DNA of 42,991 nucleotides from Bacillota bacterium (GCA_021771185.1 JAETPN010000011.1:1-42991); one strand, 5' to 3'; shown: positions 17,621 to 26,007, numbered from the stretch's first letter. Notes: generated by a model from the sequence alone, not told the origin. Numbers and translations: made by a program.

Positions 17621-17875
17621 TTACTCACAACCTTTCTCTTTTGAACAAACATCTAAGATGTAATTTTCTTCAATGAAATCTTTTTCATCTAACAAAGGAT
17701 TAATTGTTTGACTGACTAAAACACAATCATCTAAATTAACAATTCCATCTTTGTCAATAATAATGCGTAAAAATCTCGTTGTTCCTTCTAATTCATATGT
17801 AACCTCATCAATACGAAATCCTAGGGACTCCACAGGCTCACGTAAAAGTTCTAATACTTTCTGTTCAATATTCAT
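17621..17875 (-). CDS. rimP: short RimP, N-terminal domain only
   Basis: RimP assists 30S maturation. The 84-residue product matches the RimP N-terminal domain: an opening helix, then RIDEVTYELEGTTRFLRIII, the IDKDG turn and the DDCVLVSQTINPLLDE helix. Family members are about 150 residues with a C-terminal SH3-like domain. Here the frame stops right after YILDVCSKEKG, where others read LEVSSPGLDRPL. The start is the ATG at 17873-17875 after GGAGG (17881-17885). nusA begins one base after the stop. It could be a naturally reduced RimP, a truncation, or an assembly error at the domain boundary. Confidence 0.8.
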   Translation of the reverse strand: MNIEQKVLELLREPVESLGFRIDEVTYELEGTTRFLRIIIDKDGIVNLDDCVLVSQTINPLLDEKDFIEENYILDVCSKEKGCE

Positions 17876-17895
17876 AATTACCTCCACTCGCAGGA

Positions 17896-17918
17896 AAGAG
17901 TGGGATCTCCCCACTCTT
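17896..17918 (-). promoter_or_regulatory. leader hairpin upstream of rimP
   Basis: AAGAGTGGG and CCCACTCTT form a perfect nine-pair stem around a five-base loop on the minus strand, just ahead of the rimP ribosome binding site. Similar AGAGUGGG hairpins precede rimP in other Firmicutes, as far as I recall. There is no following T-tract, so it is not a terminator. Confidence 0.5.
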
Positions 17919-17945
17919 CCGCCTTTCTTTTTAACATCTGCGTTA

Positions 17946-17954
17946 ATTATACCA
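17946..17954 (-). promoter_or_regulatory. extended -10 promoter of the rimP-nusA-rnpM-infB operon
   Basis: TGGTATAAT on the minus strand lies about 70 bases upstream of rimP. No convincing -35 is visible. Confidence 0.55.
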
Positions 17955-17980
17955 TATTATATGAAAATATCCTAGTTTTT

Positions 17981-18010
17981 TTATCATATTTTACTTTTTT
18001 TTGTTATAAT
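17981..18010 (+). promoter_or_regulatory. promoter of the CPBP protease gene
   Basis: TATAAT (18005-18010) has a weak TTATCA -35 match 18 bases upstream. It is divergent from the rimP promoter. Confidence 0.4.
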
Positions 18011-18030
18011 TATCATATGGAGATGATTTA

Positions 18031-18738
18031 ATGAAAAAAATATTAAGTAACAATTATATCAAAGGTGTCCTAGGTGCACTTCTAGGTACCCTGATTTATT
18101 TTATCCTTCCTTATTTTCAAGGTATTCCTTTTCAACTTTTAGGTCTAGATCCTAAAACACTCCCTCTTTGGGTTAAAACTATTTATCTAATCGCCTACGA
18201 AATACTTATTCTTCTATTAATCACATCCGTTTTCCAACATACACTAGAAAAAGATTGGAAGGACATGAAAAAGAATCATAAATCATACTTTAATACTTAC
18301 TTTAAATATTGGTTTTTAATTCTCTTTTTAATGATGATTAGTAATGGGGTTATTACACTGATTAATCACGGTGATATTGCGAACAACGAACAAACCATTC
18401 GTGATACTTTTAAACTCGCTCCTATTTACACGTTCTTTAGCGCTGTAATCTATGCACCAATGACAGAAGAATTAATTTTCCGTCAAGGCGTACGAAATAT
18501 CATAAAGAATAATGTTCTCTTTATTCTTATTTCCGGACTTCTTTTTGGTTCTATGCATGTCATTCCAAGTTATCATGTCCCACTAGACTTACTTTATATT
18601 CTTCCATATAGTATCCCAGGATGGGTATTTGCCTATATCCTAACGAAGAGTAAAAATATTTTTGTTCCTATGGGACTACATTTTATTCATAATGGAATTT
18701 TAATGTCCCTACAATTTTTAATATATTTCTTTATGTAA
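18031..18738 (+). CDS. CPBP (Abi/Rce1-like) intramembrane metalloprotease
   Basis: This 235-residue membrane protein has about six to seven hydrophobic helices and the CPBP motifs. EELIFRQG supplies the EExxxR catalytic pair (about residues 149-156), LLFGSMHV supplies a His, and HFIHNG near the C-terminus supplies the last conserved His. The family includes type II CAAX proteases and bacterial proteases linked to bacteriocin self-immunity or prenyl-protein-like processing; the substrate here is unknown. It is transcribed alone with its own promoter and terminator. Confidence 0.88.
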   Translation: MKKILSNNYIKGVLGALLGTLIYFILPYFQGIPFQLLGLDPKTLPLWVKTIYLIAYEILILLLITSVFQHTLEKDWKDMKKNHKSYFNTYFKYWFLILFLMMISNGVITLINHGDIANNEQTIRDTFKLAPIYTFFSAVIYAPMTEELIFRQGVRNIIKNNVLFILISGLLFGSMHVIPSYHVPLDLLYILPYSIPGWVFAYILTKSKNIFVPMGLHFIHNGILMSLQFLIYFFM

Positions 18739-18760
18739 AAAGTTCAATTGAACTTTTTTA
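18738..18760 (+). terminator. terminator of the CPBP gene
   Basis: AAAAAGTTC, loop AATT, GAACTTTTTT form a nine-pair stem. The right arm overlaps the -35 element of the next gene. Confidence 0.75.
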
Positions 18761-18775
18761 TTTTTGTGTTATAAT
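18748..18775 (+). promoter_or_regulatory. promoter of the HExxH protein gene
   Basis: TTGAAC (18748-18753) and TATAAT (18770-18775) are separated by 16 bases. Transcription would begin near 18782, leaving only a very short leader. Confidence 0.65.
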
Positions 18776-18794
18776 ATCAAATCAGGTGATAAAT

Positions 18795-19826
18795 ATGGAA
18801 TTTTTCTGTGGATGTGTTACAATTAATCATAAAAAATATCGTATGTATTTTAATTACGATCAACAAATTTTTGTTTTTTATAAACTAATTCATGGAGAAC
18901 TTTGCCCTATTGAAAGTACAAAAATATATACAAATAAACATAACTTTTCTTATCTTGAACAAGGATTTTTCCCAGAATTATCTGAACCTTATCGTGTCAG
19001 AAAAAATCCCTTTAACAAAAAACAAGAAGTAGAATATTTAACACAGGAAACTTACGATATTCTTCTTACAGCCTTGGATCGCAATCCTTGGTTAAATACA
19101 GAACAAAAAGAAATTCTTACATGGTTTCAATCCCTACTTACACATTATCCATGTAATTTAAAAGATCTCTATAATCTTTATGCGAGTTTACGAATCATTA
19201 AAAGAGATTTATCAAAAAATTATACAGGATTGTATAATTCAATAAAAAATATTCTATTGTTAAACTTAAAATATCAAGAGTATCAAACCTTAACTAGCAT
19301 CCATGAATTAACCCATATGCATCAAACAATTGATAAAAGTTATCTTTTCGAATGGTTTATTGAGGGAATGACCGAAATCATTACCTATGAACTTTCAAAA
19401 GAATATATCGATGACATTGATAGTATTAATGCCTTCTATAGCAATAAAGGTTATGATTATGAAATTAATATTTGTAGAATACTATGTGAACTATTTGATT
19501 CAAACAAACTTTGTGAACTCACACTAAATGGAGAAGAAAGAGATATCGAAAACTATTTTAAAACCTACTTGAGTTACCACGAATTTTATGAATTGTTTGG
19601 AAAAATGGCACTTTACTTTAACCGGATTTCTATAAATCACTTAGATATCGATAATTTAATGTTTGATGTAGATCATCTACTTCTAAAAATAACAGATCGA
19701 CGTTATCCTATAGACTGCGAAGCTAAAAATCATATTTATACTTATTTAACCATGGAAACATTAGATTCAACCATTCATTTAAAAAACTATACAATTCCAG
19801 AAAAACAATACAAAAAATGTAAATAA
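18795..19826 (+). CDS. putative cytoplasmic zinc metalloprotease (HExxH), otherwise unknown
   Basis: I do not recognise the family. The 343-residue protein has no signal or membrane segment. It contains HELTHMHQ (about residues 172-179), a classic HExxH zinc site, followed about 16 residues later by FIEGMTEII, whose Glu could be the third zinc ligand as in gluzincins. The N-terminal part is rich in Tyr and Cys (FFCGCVTINHKKYRMYF). The start was set at the ATG at 18795 after AGGTG. The in-frame GTG at 18786 overlaps that site and would lie almost at the transcription start. It is a single-gene unit. Confidence 0.7.
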   Translation: MEFFCGCVTINHKKYRMYFNYDQQIFVFYKLIHGELCPIESTKIYTNKHNFSYLEQGFFPELSEPYRVRKNPFNKKQEVEYLTQETYDILLTALDRNPWLNTEQKEILTWFQSLLTHYPCNLKDLYNLYASLRIIKRDLSKNYTGLYNSIKNILLLNLKYQEYQTLTSIHELTHMHQTIDKSYLFEWFIEGMTEIITYELSKEYIDDIDSINAFYSNKGYDYEINICRILCELFDSNKLCELTLNGEERDIENYFKTYLSYHEFYELFGKMALYFNRISINHLDIDNLMFDVDHLLLKITDRRYPIDCEAKNHIYTYLTMETLDSTIHLKNYTIPEKQYKKCK

Positions 19827-19843
19827 CACCGTTACATTTTTTT
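19812..19843 (+). terminator. terminator of the HExxH protein gene
   Basis: AAAAAATGTAA (overlapping the stop codon) and TTACATTTTTT pair over 11 bases around a nine-base loop, followed by T. Confidence 0.8.
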
Positions 19844-19852
19844 ATTGTCTAA

Positions 19853-19881
19853 TTTACAACTGAAATAAACCATGATAAAAT
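19853..19881 (+). promoter_or_regulatory. promoter of the metallophosphoesterase gene
   Basis: TTTACA (19853-19858) and TAAAAT (19876-19881) are exactly 17 bases apart. The start codon follows 15 bases after the -10. Confidence 0.7.
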
Positions 19882-19896
19882 GAATATGGTGAAGAT

Positions 19897-20766
19897 ATGA
19901 AAAAAATTGTATATACATTTTTAACTATTATTATTCTTATTGTTGGTGTATTATTATACGCTAGATACATTGGAACTAGTGGACTCATAATCAAAGAATA
20001 TAAAGTAACAAATAGTTCTATCCCAGAAGGTTTTTATGGAACAAAAATTGTTCATCTTTCTGATATTCATTATGGTAGAACCATCAAAAAGAAAGAATTA
20101 CAAAAAATAGTAGAAAAAGTGAATCACTTACATCCTGATATTATTATTATTACTGGAGATTTAATTGATCGTAATACCATGCTTACAGATCGTATGGCTA
20201 GTGTCATTTCAGATATTCTAAAAGATTTAGATGCTAATGTAGGAAAATATGCTATTCAAGGAAATCATGATTATAAATTCGATAAATGGGCAACCATTAT
20301 TTCCGATAGTGGATTTACAAATTTAAATGATCGTTATGATTTAATCTATAACGAATCAACAAAACCTATTTTCTTAGGTGGTTTATCTACGAATACTTAT
20401 CAAAAAGAAAAAACACTAGAAGAAAAAATTAAGGTCATGAATGATTATTTTGCTTCGCGAACCGAAGAAAACAAGGAAAATTTCCCAGATTATAAAATTA
20501 TGATCATGCATGAACCTGATTTTATTGATGAAATTAATCCAGAAAATTATGATCTTATTTTAGCTGGACATTCACATAATGGACAAGTAAGAGTTCCTTT
20601 TGTTGGTGCCGTTATTCTACCTCCATATGCAAAAAAATATTATAAACCTTATTATAATGTCAATGGAACCGATTTATATATTTCTAGTGGAATTGGAACA
20701 TCAACCATTAATTACCGTTTATTTAATAGACCTTCTATCAATTTATATCGTTTAGTAAATCATTAA
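19897..20766 (+). CDS. membrane-anchored calcineurin-like metallophosphoesterase (YkuE/YaeI type)
   Basis: The 289-residue protein begins with one transmembrane helix (about residues 4-24). It carries the metallophosphoesterase motifs in order: LSDIHYGR, GDLID, GNHDY, HEPD and AGHSHNGQ. These form the dinuclear metal site. Close relatives such as YkuE and YaeI act at the cell envelope, and YaeI is reported to act on lipid-linked substrates; the substrate here is unknown. It has its own promoter and shares a bidirectional terminator with the convergent operon. Confidence 0.9.
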   Translation: MKKIVYTFLTIIILIVGVLLYARYIGTSGLIIKEYKVTNSSIPEGFYGTKIVHLSDIHYGRTIKKKELQKIVEKVNHLHPDIIIITGDLIDRNTMLTDRMASVISDILKDLDANVGKYAIQGNHDYKFDKWATIISDSGFTNLNDRYDLIYNESTKPIFLGGLSTNTYQKEKTLEEKIKVMNDYFASRTEENKENFPDYKIMIMHEPDFIDEINPENYDLILAGHSHNGQVRVPFVGAVILPPYAKKYYKPYYNVNGTDLYISSGIGTSTINYRLFNRPSINLYRLVNH

Positions 20767-20789
20767 AAAAATAGCTTCTGCTATTTTTT
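20766..20789 (+). terminator. bidirectional terminator between the phosphoesterase and the gpmA operon
   Basis: AAAAAATAGC, loop TTCT, GCTATTTTTT form a perfect 10-pair stem with A- and T-tracts in both directions. It overlaps the end of the minus-strand gene. Confidence 0.85.
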
Positions 20790-21344
20790 CTTTATTTCTT
20801 CTTTCAATATCATTTTTTCAAGAATAATACCATCCTTATCATTTGTAGACTTTTTCTCATAAGAATCCAATCCAAGGTCAAAATATAATTTAAGAATTGC
20901 TTCCTTTTGAATCGTAGGAGCATCCCAAAATGGTGTTAAAATATAAGTATATTTTAAAATTCTTTCATCTAACCATCCTTCTACAATGAAATAATGATTT
21001 TCTAACAAATGTTTCCTTATTCTATGAGAAATAGTATAATTAATTTTTTCTTTTTCTTCTAGATAATTCTCAACGGGACAACTATTTATTAAGTTCTCCC
21101 TTTCTTGCAATAGTGGAACTAATTCAAAACTTAGGGAATCACTGTTTTTAATATAGTCTTGTGCAAATTTTAAATAAGCTGTATAATGGTGATCACTTTG
21201 AAACAGTTCATGAAGTAACGAAGTATTATATGTATACAAAATACCTTCAGGAGAAATCAAATAAAGCATTCTAGGATGATCTTTTACTATTTGATCAAAA
21301 TTTTCATTATCTATCATTTGTTCTTTTCTACCAATATTTCCCAT
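20781..21344 (-). CDS. uncharacterised protein at the end of the gpmA-pncC operon
   Basis: I do not recognise this protein (187 residues from the chosen start). It is soluble, helical and charged, with ISPEGILYTYNTSLLHELF near the N-terminus and an acidic-basic tail ending EEIKKK. The start is the ATG ending at 21344, with GGAGG ten bases upstream. An earlier in-frame ATG at 21362 carries that ribosome binding site within its own first codons, so it is less likely. It is the last gene of a four-gene operon and follows pncC closely. Confidence 0.55.
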   Translation of the reverse strand: MGNIGRKEQMIDNENFDQIVKDHPRMLYLISPEGILYTYNTSLLHELFQSDHHYTAYLKFAQDYIKNSDSLSFELVPLLQERENLINSCPVENYLEEKEKINYTISHRIRKHLLENHYFIVEGWLDERILKYTYILTPFWDAPTIQKEAILKLYFDLGLDSYEKKSTNDKDGIILEKMILKEEIKKK

Positions 21345-21369
21345 ATATCTTGATCCTCCCATCTTTTAG

Positions 21370-21837
21370 TTATTTTAAAATAAATTTAAGTTCAGCAATA
21401 ATAGAGCGAATAATCATTTCTTTATTCTCTTGACGTGATTTATCTAACGCATTTAGCGTAAAAGTTTCATAAGTATTTTCTTCTTTTTTATAAATCGAAA
21501 CATAAATGAGTGATGAATCTCCACCTCTATTATTTGGATCCTCTCTATTTATTCTACCTGTAATTCCAATCCCATAATCAGCATTCGTATAATCTGAAAT
21601 CGCTTTAGACATTTCTTTTGCTACTTCAATGCTATATACTGTATACTTTTCAATCGTCTCTTTTTTTACACCCATTTTAATCTTATATTCATTACTATAA
21701 GTAACTGCACTAAATTTTAAGACTTCACTAGCTCCTGGAACATTAGTGATCGCATTTGCGACCCCTCCTCCAGTACAAGATTCCATCGTTGCGACGGTTT
21801 TCTTTTGTTCTGTTAATTTTTTTATAATTTCTTCCAT
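21370..21837 (-). CDS. pncC: CinA C-terminal domain protein, nicotinamide-nucleotide amidase
   Basis: PncC deamidates nicotinamide mononucleotide to nicotinate mononucleotide in NAD recycling. The 155-residue protein has the family start TVATMESCTGGGVANAI, the VTYSNEYKIKMGV segment and GITGRINREDPNNRGG. It is the stand-alone amidase form without the N-terminal MoaB-like domain of full-length CinA. It follows gpmA by 36 bases in the same operon. Confidence 0.9.
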   Translation of the reverse strand: MEEIIKKLTEQKKTVATMESCTGGGVANAITNVPGASEVLKFSAVTYSNEYKIKMGVKKETIEKYTVYSIEVAKEMSKAISDYTNADYGIGITGRINREDPNNRGGDSSLIYVSIYKKEENTYETFTLNALDKSRQENKEMIIRSIIAELKFILK

Positions 21838-21873
21838 ACAACACTTCCTTTCTTAAAGTATGTTTTATTTTTA

Positions 21874-22560
21874 TTAAACTTCATAGTGTCTTATTGGTTT
21901 TAAATTCTCATCTAATTCATAACAAATTGGAACACCTGTTGCAATTTCAAGTCCAAGAACTTCCTCATCCGTTAAATGATCTAAATATTTGATTAAACCA
22001 CGTAAACTGTTTCCATGAGCAACAATGATAATACTTTTCCCAGCTTGTAATTCTTTTTTTATTTCTGAATCCCAATATGCTACAACTCTTTTAATTGTAT
22101 CATTCAAATTTTCTGTTTTTGGCAATTCTTCTTTTGATAGATTACTATATTTCGGATCGTTTCCAGGATATCTAGGGTCATTTTCTTCTAATGCTGGAGG
22201 ATAAACATCAACACTTCTTCTCCAAAGTTGAACCTGTTCTTCTCCGTACTTTTCTTTTGTTTCATTTTTATTCAACCCTTGTAAGGCTCCATAATGTCTT
22301 TCATTTAAATGCCAATCTTTTTTTACTGGCAGGTCTTCACTTCCTAATTCTTCTAAAATATAATCTAAAGTTTGATTGGCACGTTTTAATACCGAAGTAA
22401 AAGCCATATCAAATTGATAGTTCTTCTCTTTTAAAAGCTTTCCAGCATTTTTCGCTTCTTGGATTCCTTTTTCAGACAAAGAAACATCTGTCCATCCTGT
22501 AAATTTATTTTCTAAATTCCAAACACTTTCTCCGTGTCTTACTAATACTAATTTTATCAT
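21874..22560 (-). CDS. gpmA: 2,3-bisphosphoglycerate-dependent phosphoglycerate mutase
   Basis: This glycolytic enzyme interconverts 3- and 2-phosphoglycerate through a phosphohistidine. The 228-residue protein has [10 protein letters not shown] with the catalytic His at residue 9, the [15 protein letters not shown] segment, [14 protein letters not shown], and AHGNSLRGL holding the second His. The start is the ATG ending at 22560, one base after the stop of the preceding GNAT gene. Its ribosome binding site AAGGAGA lies within that gene's end, so translation is probably coupled. Confidence 0.96.
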   Translation of the reverse strand: MIKLVLVRHGESVWNLENKFTGWTDVSLSEKGIQEAKNAGKLLKEKNYQFDMAFTSVLKRANQTLDYILEELGSEDLPVKKDWHLNERHYGALQGLNKNETKEKYGEEQVQLWRRSVDVYPPALEENDPRYPGNDPKYSNLSKEELPKTENLNDTIKRVVAYWDSEIKKELQAGKSIIIVAHGNSLRGLIKYLDHLTDEEVLGLEIATGVPICYELDENLKPIRHYEV

Positions 22561-22561
22561 A

Positions 22562-22816
22562 TTAAACATTCTCCTTTTCTAACCACTTTTTTGCATAAGG
22601 GCAACTAGCACTTATTTGGTAGTTGTTTTTCTTAAAATAATTATAAGCATAGTTCATTAAATCGCCAGCAAGTCCCTGTCCACGATAATTAGGGTTGACG
22701 TAAACAAAATTAATATTTACACTATCATTTGACATTTTGATAAATCTTAACTCTGCTGTCACTTCATTTTGCTCATTTAATTTAAAAATGCGATTATTCT
22801 CAATTTGATATGGCAT
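22562..22816 (-). CDS. small GNAT-fold protein (NATD1/YjdJ-like)
   Basis: This 84-residue protein matches the minimal acetyltransferase-like family (Acetyltransf_CG). It has [28 protein letters not shown], shown here in part, with the acetyl-CoA loop RGQGLA, and it ends with CPYAKKWL. Substrates are unknown. It is the first gene of the gpmA-pncC operon and overlaps the gpmA ribosome binding site. Confidence 0.85.
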   Translation of the reverse strand: MPYQIENNRIFKLNEQNEVTAELRFIKMSNDSVNINFVYVNPNYRGQGLAGDLMNYAYNYFKKNNYQISASCPYAKKWLEKENV

Positions 22817-22888
22817 ATTATCACATCCTTGATATTTTTATTATATATCATATTTAGAATAAAAAGAAAGATAAAATTAAATTTTAAA

Positions 22889-22921
22889 CAAAAAAATTTA
22901 CCTAAAAGATATAGGTAAATT
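22889..22921 (-). terminator. terminator of the repeat-sigma gene
   Basis: On the minus strand AATTTACCT and AGGTAAATT form a nine-pair stem around a nine-base loop, followed by a T-tract. Confidence 0.85.
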
Positions 22922-22923
22922 AA

Positions 22924-25221
22924 TTATTTATGAATAATTTTTGTTTTAACACTCTGTATTAATGATAATACTTTTTCTTCCGAACAAGATAAATTTACAG
23001 AAAGATTTTCATAATCTACTTTATCGTTATTCTCTAATTGTTGTTTCATCAATGTTAATAATTCTAGTTCTTCTTGTGTGAAAGTAATTTCTTGAAGGAT
23101 ATCTATAGCTTCACTCTTATATTGATCATCTCTTGTTTGTTCATAAACATAATGATCAGCTAAAGATATCTCCTTGTCATTATGATTAGTGATTTGTAAT
23201 GAATTTAAAATTCTTTCTTTGATAAATAATAAACCATTTTTTATTCCATATTTTTTTAATACATTTGTTAAATAATTTAAATCATATTGATAATTATGTA
23301 TAACGCCTCCCATCTTATTCATGAAAGTATCCATGGTAAATCCTGATAAATCATCGATGGTATATGAAGTAATTGAATAATTCTTTTTTATATAATATGC
23401 TACTTGTTTACTAACATTAAGAATTAATGAACCATATTGTTCTAATTGTTCATTTGTCATTGGAATTGGTTCTCCAATATATAATTTTTTTTGTTCTAAT
23501 AAATGATCAATATAATTTTTATCTGTCATTTTTGAAAAACTTTCAATAAATTCGTAATATGAAATATTTTTTTGTTGACATAATGAAGTGATTTCTTCTT
23601 TTGTATAATATCCAGGATATTTATTATAAATGATTAAATAAGATTTCAAAGCTAAAAAGTATTCTCTCTTATCATATTCCTTTTTATATGAATCAAACAT
23701 AGTGAATACAAAATTATCTTTAATAAATACATTTGATAATGATAATTGCTTCATTTTTTTTAATGGAATATGATACTGTTTAAATATCTTTATTGCATTT
23801 TCAATAGTTTGTACTTTTCCACGAGCTAAAATAGTTGGGCATTGATTTATGATATCTAAAGATAATCCTGGCGTTTTGGTAATCAATTTAATGATTGAAT
23901 CAATTTCTTTAGCCTTTCCGTAAGCTAAAATATATGGACATTGATTTATAATATCTAAAGATAATCCTGAGGTTGTGGTAATCACTTCAATGATTGATTC
24001 GATTTCTTTAGCTTTTCCGAAAGCTAAAATAGTTGGGCATTGATTTATGATATCTAAAGATAATCCTGGCGTTTTGGTAATCAATTTAATGATTGTATCA
24101 ATTTCTTTAGCATTTCCACGAGCTAAAATAGTTGGACATTGATTTATGATATCTAAAGATATTCCTGGCGTTTTGGTAATCAATTTAATGATTGTATCAA
24201 TTTCTTTAGCATTTCCACGAGCTAAAATAGTTGGACATTGATTTATGATATCTAAAGATAAGCCTGGCGTTTTGGTAACCAGTTCAATGATTGCCTCAAT
24301 TTCTTTAGCTTTTCCGTAAGCTAAAATAGTTGGACATTGATTTATGATATCTAAAGATATTCCTGGCGTTTTGGTAATCAATTTAATGATTGTATCAATT
24401 TCTTTAACTTTTCCACGAGCTAAAATAGAAGAACATTGATTTATGATATCTAAAGATATTCCTGGCGTTTTGGTAATCAATTTAATGATTGATTCGATTT
24501 CTTTAGCTTTTCCACGAGCTAAAATAGTTGGACATTGATTTATGATATCTAAAGATAATCCTGGCGTTTTGGTAATCAATTTAATGATTGTATCAATTTC
24601 TTTGGCTTTCCCTTGAGCTAAAATAGTTGGACATTGATTTATTATACCTAAAGATAATCCTGGCGTTTTGGTAATCAGTTCAATGATTGTATCAATTTCT
24701 TTAGCTTTTCCACGAGCTAAAATAGTTAGACATTGATTTATGATATCTAAAGATAAACCTGAAGTTTTGTTTATCACTTCAATGATTGCCTCAATTTCTT
24801 TAGCTTTTCCACGAGCTAAAATATAAGGACATTGGTTAAGTATATCTAAAGATAATCCTGGCGTTTTATTTATCACTTTAATGATGGAATCTATTTCTGT
24901 GGCTTTTCCACAAGCTAAAACGTATGGACATTGATTTATTATATCTAAAGATAAACCTGAAGTTTTGTTTATCACTTCAATAATTGATTCGATTTCTTTA
25001 GCATTTCCTATTGCCCATATTTTAGTACAACCTACAATTTTATGTTCCAGTAATTTCCCACATTCAAAATAAGGTTTTAAAACTTTTAAAATTTCTTCAC
25101 ATTTGTTACAATGTGCATATTGCAACAGTGTTTTCATTGACTTCGTTTCAAGTGTTGATATAACATCTTCAGAAATTTTATATTTTTTTAACAATTCTAA
25201 GAATTTATTTTTTTCGATCAT
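22924..25221 (-). CDS. 33-residue mTERF-like repeat protein fused to a sigma-70-like C-terminal region
   Basis: The 765-residue protein has three parts. Residues 1-60 are a helical cap. Residues 61-489 are thirteen consecutive 33-residue units with the core INQCPTILARGKAKEID and ending PGLSLD; the first and last are degenerate. The C/P-x-x-L pattern followed by a second helix and GLS is like the mTERF nucleic-acid-binding repeat. Residues about 592-765 resemble a sigma-70 factor. A region-2-like stretch (DDLSGFTMDTF, about 623-633) is followed by a region-4-like helix-turn-helix (FTQEELELL to SEEKVLSLIQSVKTKI, 714-762). No signal or membrane segment is present. Both assignments are by eye; the fusion itself is plain. 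It is probably cytoplasmic and involved in transcription. It stands alone, with its own terminator. Confidence 0.75.
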   Translation of the reverse strand: MIEKNKFLELLKKYKISEDVISTLETKSMKTLLQYAHCNKCEEILKVLKPYFECGKLLEHKIVGCTKIWAIGNAKEIESIIEVINKTSGLSLDIINQCPYVLACGKATEIDSIIKVINKTPGLSLDILNQCPYILARGKAKEIEAIIEVINKTSGLSLDIINQCLTILARGKAKEIDTIIELITKTPGLSLGIINQCPTILAQGKAKEIDTIIKLITKTPGLSLDIINQCPTILARGKAKEIESIIKLITKTPGISLDIINQCSSILARGKVKEIDTIIKLITKTPGISLDIINQCPTILAYGKAKEIEAIIELVTKTPGLSLDIINQCPTILARGNAKEIDTIIKLITKTPGISLDIINQCPTILARGNAKEIDTIIKLITKTPGLSLDIINQCPTILAFGKAKEIESIIEVITTTSGLSLDIINQCPYILAYGKAKEIDSIIKLITKTPGLSLDIINQCPTILARGKVQTIENAIKIFKQYHIPLKKMKQLSLSNVFIKDNFVFTMFDSYKKEYDKREYFLALKSYLIIYNKYPGYYTKEEITSLCQQKNISYYEFIESFSKMTDKNYIDHLLEQKKLYIGEPIPMTNEQLEQYGSLILNVSKQVAYYIKKNYSITSYTIDDLSGFTMDTFMNKMGGVIHNYQYDLNYLTNVLKKYGIKNGLLFIKERILNSLQITNHNDKEISLADHYVYEQTRDDQYKSEAIDILQEITFTQEELELLTLMKQQLENNDKVDYENLSVNLSCSEEKVLSLIQSVKTKIIHK
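23755..25041 (-). repeat. 13 tandem 99-bp coding repeats
   Basis: Thirteen in-frame 99-bp units run without gaps from codon 61 to codon 489. The eleven central units (23854-24942) are very similar at DNA level; the first (24943-25041) and last (23755-23853) are divergent caps. Near-identity at silent positions suggests recent expansion or gene conversion within the array, so copy number may vary between strains. Confidence 0.95.
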
Positions 25222-25290
25222 ATAATGTTCCCTTCAAACTAGAAATGTTCTTATTATATCATTTATTTTTTAGTTTAGCTATTCATTATG

Positions 25291-25316
25291 AAAAAAAAGA
25301 AGAAATTAATCTTCTA
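25291..25316 (-). terminator. pflBA terminator
   Basis: On the minus strand AGAAGA, a six-base loop and TCTTCT are followed by eight or more T; the stem overlaps the pflA stop. Confidence 0.75.
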
Positions 25317-26007
25317 ATAGCATTTGTAATTTATGGCATTTATCCGCATCCATTGGTTTAACACCATCTAAACGATATGGAATACCTAATTTTTTATATT
25401 TTTCTACACCATATAAATGATAAGGTAGAAGTTCTATTCTTTCAATATTTTTATATGGTTCAATAAATTTTTTTAAGTTTAAAACATGTTCCTCATCATC
25501 ATTTAAACCTGGAACAATCACTTGTCTTATCCACATCTTTTTGTTCATTTGGTCACACAATGTTAGAAATTCGATCATTTTCTCTTGTTCTTTCGATGTA
25601 ATTTGACTAAATTCTTTGGGTGAAGTAGCCTTAACATCTAAAATAACAAGGTCAACATAAGTTAGAATTTCCTTTTGTAATGATTTGCCAAATCCTGAAG
25701 TATCTAGGCATGTGTGAATACCTTCTTTTTTACAAAGTTTTAAACATTCTAGTAAAAACTCAGGCTGATTTAATGGTTCTCCACCAGAGAATGTGACACC
25801 ACCTTCGTCTTCAAAATAAGGTTTATATCTTAAAATTTTCTTTACTAATTCTTCAGGTGTTGTTGGGTTTTCTCGTCGTTCAGCCCAAGTTTCTGGGTTA
25901 TGACAGTAAAGGCATCTTAGTGGACAACCTTGAAGGAATACGACAAAACGTATTCCTGGTCCATCCACTAATCCCATCGTCTCTACAGACTCAATATATC
26001 CTTCCAT
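25306..26007 (-). CDS. pflA: pyruvate formate-lyase activating enzyme
   Basis: This radical-SAM enzyme installs the glycyl radical on pyruvate formate-lyase under anaerobic conditions. The 233-residue protein has the cluster motif CxxxCxxC with Cys 28, 32 and 35 (GCPLRCLYCHNPETW), GGVTFSGGEPL for SAM binding, and the conserved WIRQVIVPG. Its start overlaps the pflB stop by one base (TAATG), so synthesis is coupled to its target. Confidence 0.97.
   Translation of the reverse strand: MEGYIESVETMGLVDGPGIRFVVFLQGCPLRCLYCHNPETWAERRENPTTPEELVKKILRYKPYFEDEGGVTFSGGEPLNQPEFLLECLKLCKKEGIHTCLDTSGFGKSLQKEILTYVDLVILDVKATSPKEFSQITSKEQEKMIEFLTLCDQMNKKMWIRQVIVPGLNDDEEHVLNLKKFIEPYKNIERIELLPYHLYGVEKYKKLGIPYRLDGVKPMDADKCHKLQMLLED

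Noticed and set aside
23755..25041. CRISPR-like regular repeats of 99 bp
   Set aside because: The units are contiguous, in frame within one gene and have no unique spacers; they encode protein repeats.
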